Positions 63,036-64,000 of a stretch of DNA of 64,000 nucleotides are shown in pieces. The stretch covers positions 103,421,367 through 103,485,366 of the forward strand of contig OZ038381.1 in NCBI GenBank assembly GCA_964036045.1. The letters run 5' to 3'. The stretch comes from Eutreptiella sp. 'Long Island Sound 2002' (lineage: Eukaryota > Euglenozoa > Euglenophyceae > Eutreptiales > Eutreptiaceae). Under the pieces are notes generated by a model. That model searched no databases, was not told the origin of the DNA, and was given only the letters and a program-made list of their open reading frames with translations. The position numbers and the translations under genes were made by a program. Each line of letters opens with the position of its first letter. Within the stretch, counting starts at the first letter, position 1.

Positions 63036-63300
63036 ATGCCACCAAAATTTCAGCCACCGCTGTACGACCATAGGCTCCCACGGGAGGACCCTGCGGCCCA
63101 TATCCAGTACGGTATCCGGCCAGGGGAGTCCTGGCTCATCGGCTGTACTGAGGATGAGGTCCGGGACCATATCATGGCCCCCATAGAGAATCTACAATGC
63201 CAAGCCCTACGGGACGACGGAAGGCAAGACCTGATACCTCTAGTACCTAGGTACAATGCATTTCTAATTCTATTGGGGATGGTGCGACCCATGAGGGTGC
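63036..63300 (+). CDS. piggyBac-like transposase, N-terminal exon (P2 family)
   Basis: ATG 63036 (MPPKFQPPLYDHRLPRED). The part EDEVRDHIMAPIENLQCQ, DLIPLVPRYNAFLILLGMVRP aligns with YEYMMRPIMECMDICLRA, DLVPLLPRYILFRLGLGM of the P1 transposase (its residues 43-81). After about 63285 the similarity ends at GTGCCATTCC, which opens a CCCGCGTCCCCCC-rich stretch and may be an intron donor. The catalytic core is not in the window. Confidence 0.6.
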
Positions 63301-63457
63301 CATTCCCGCGTCCCCCCCGTGCCCCCCCCCGCGTCCCCCCTGCGTCCCGTTGTACCGGTTTTGAGGCATTTTGCCAAAACGTCTAGATATGTAGAAGAGA
63401 GTAGTAGAATGTGCACTTGTTCTAACAGGTTTTGGTGGTTCTTGCTGTCATTTCTAC
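63301..63457. repeat. CCCGCGTCCCCCC-rich stretch
   Basis: About 63303-63350 has CCCGCGTCCCCCCC units. The same unit reappears at the very end of the window (63988-64000). It looks like an intron or spacer signature comparable to those of the other elements. Confidence 0.5.
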
Positions 63458-64000
63458 ATGCAGCTCAAAATGCTCTGGAAATTGTTGCTATTTCTTTTTC
63501 TGCTGCTCCCCTTGTGGGGAGAAGCTTCAAATGTTACCAACACTTCTTTCGGTTGGAAGTCTCCTTCGGAGCCTTCCGTTGTGTTTCGTGGCTATTTTGG
63601 TGGACCCGGGGGAGGAGGTGGCCCCGGTGCTCCAAGTGTGGATGTGTTCATCTCGGTCCGTGTGGAACTCCCTAGTAATTTGGTGGATACTTCAAGTGTG
63701 CAAGCTCTTGTCGCTGCGGTATCTCATGAGGTTGAAGAACAAACGGGGTTGCATTTCATTGATGTGGGTTCTACATTGGTACCACAAGCGCCACACACAA
63801 TCATTGTCACCGGTGCGCTTTTTGGAGGAGCATTGCAGTGCCCATTCTATCATGAGAAGCAAATTGGTTCTCAATTTGGATTGCACGTAGTGAACATGCT
63901 ATTGGGCCGGCGGCAATACACTAGAGACTCGTTTATGGACTCGGTGAATGAGCTGCGTACTGAGTACTGTGTACTGCGTACTCTCCCGCGTCCCCCCCGC
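63458..64000 (+). CDS. Secreted or membrane protein, 5' part, unknown family
   Basis: An open frame of 181 codons from ATG 63458 to the window edge without a stop. It starts with a clear signal peptide (MLWKLLLFLFLLLPLWGEA within the first 25 residues). A likely N-glycosylation site (NVTNTS), a Gly/Pro-rich hinge (GGPGGGGGPGAPS) and a soluble domain follow (VDVFISVRVELPSNLVD, VAAVSHEVEEQTGLHFIDV). An earlier Met at 63458 and one at 63470 are both possible starts, and TTTCTACATGCAG could also be a splice acceptor just before it. Codon usage and composition differ from the transposon genes. The family is not recognised; a cell-surface protein is the plain reading. The final GTACTGAGTACTG words may be intronic. 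Confidence 0.5.
   Translation, partial: MQLKMLWKLLLFLFLLLPLWGEASNVTNTSFGWKSPSEPSVVFRGYFGGPGGGGGPGAPSVDVFISVRVELPSNLVDTSSVQALVAAVSHEVEEQTGLHFIDVGSTLVPQAPHTIIVTGALFGGALQCPFYHEKQIGSQFGLHVVNMLLGRRQYTRDSFMDSVNELRTEYCVLRTLPRPPR

Larger units (their letters stand above)
57780..63300. mobile_element. P2 copy 2: rearranged piggyBac-family element
   Basis: Composed of the segment 57780-58408 (inverse of 47700-48290), a unique coding segment 58409-59140 (plus), the segment 59148-61720 (same orientation as 45131-47687), a spacer 61721-62180, and a segment from about 62185 to 63000 (inverse of 44390-45115). A plus-strand piggyBac N-terminal exon at 63036 follows. P2-type ACGCG/CCAGAGGCA words are present in all introns. 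Confidence 0.65.

Noticed and set aside
1-64000. Ribosomal RNA genes, organelle genes or bacterial operons
   Set aside because: No conserved rRNA blocks, no organelle proteins and no tightly packed co-directional genes with ribosome binding sites were seen.

Overview
This window is eukaryotic nuclear DNA built almost entirely from transposable elements, many nested in one another. Evidence for a eukaryote: spliced genes with GT..AG introns, piggyBac transposases, a Penelope-like retroelement, (TA)n-associated inverted-repeat elements, and no bacterial-type operons. An N-terminal GIY-YIG endonuclease ahead of the reverse transcriptase (the order described for Chlamys-type Penelope elements of the green lineage and protists) and TET/JBP-like oxygenase cargo point to an alga or related protist. 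I cannot name the species. No conserved housekeeping gene was recognised.

Layout. 1-4447: right part of a piggyBac element (P1) with a spliced accessory gene and a transposase. 4448-8096: three copies of a 1.2 kb terminal-inverted-repeat element, the second and third inserted at (TA)n. 8097-23390: a degenerate retroelement (leader-like repeat R8 plus gag-like ORFs) split by T1 (8380-21287), which is itself split by T3 (11242-18290). 23393-29804: T2, a sister of T1. 29.9-31.4 kb: T6, an internally deleted relative. 31.5-42.8 kb: the Penelope-like element, split by T4 (34606-41480). 43.3-48.7 kb: a second piggyBac family (P2). 48.8-49.3 kb: an unbroken copy of R8. 51857-56179: T5, a shortened sister of T4. 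57-57.5 kb: another transposase remnant. 57.8-63.3 kb: a rearranged second copy of P2. 63458-64000: start of a secreted-protein ORF that runs off the window.

T1-T6 look like one broad group of cut-and-paste elements. Where ends can be defined they have terminal inverted repeats and 2-bp target duplications (AC, TT, GG, TA, TA). They encode a large transposase with a D..D..E pattern and a C-x2-C next to the second Asp. T3, T4 and T5 also carry a long gene with an oxygenase-like fold and a coiled coil; in T3 it ends in a TET/JBP-like 2-oxoglutarate oxygenase. T1 and T2 carry a Q/P/E-rich accessory gene instead.

The most striking pattern is that every element has its own short CpG-centred palindrome, found in clusters at its two ends and again in its introns and spacers. 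Examples are ACCGGT (P1), TAGCGCGCGCTA (T1/T2), GTTATCGCGCGATAAC (T3), AAATTCGTACGAATTT (T4/T5), TTGGCGCGCCAA (T6) and ACGCGT with CCAGAGGCAA (P2). This resembles the family-specific motif arrays of plant VANDAL elements recognised by their VANC anti-silencing proteins. With oxygenase cargo beside it, an element-encoded self-recognition or DNA-demethylation system is a reasonable hypothesis. A second pattern is that many otherwise open reading frames are broken by TAG where a sister copy has CAG, and by TGA where CGA would fit. This means either decay of methylated CHG/CpG sites or UAG read as glutamine.
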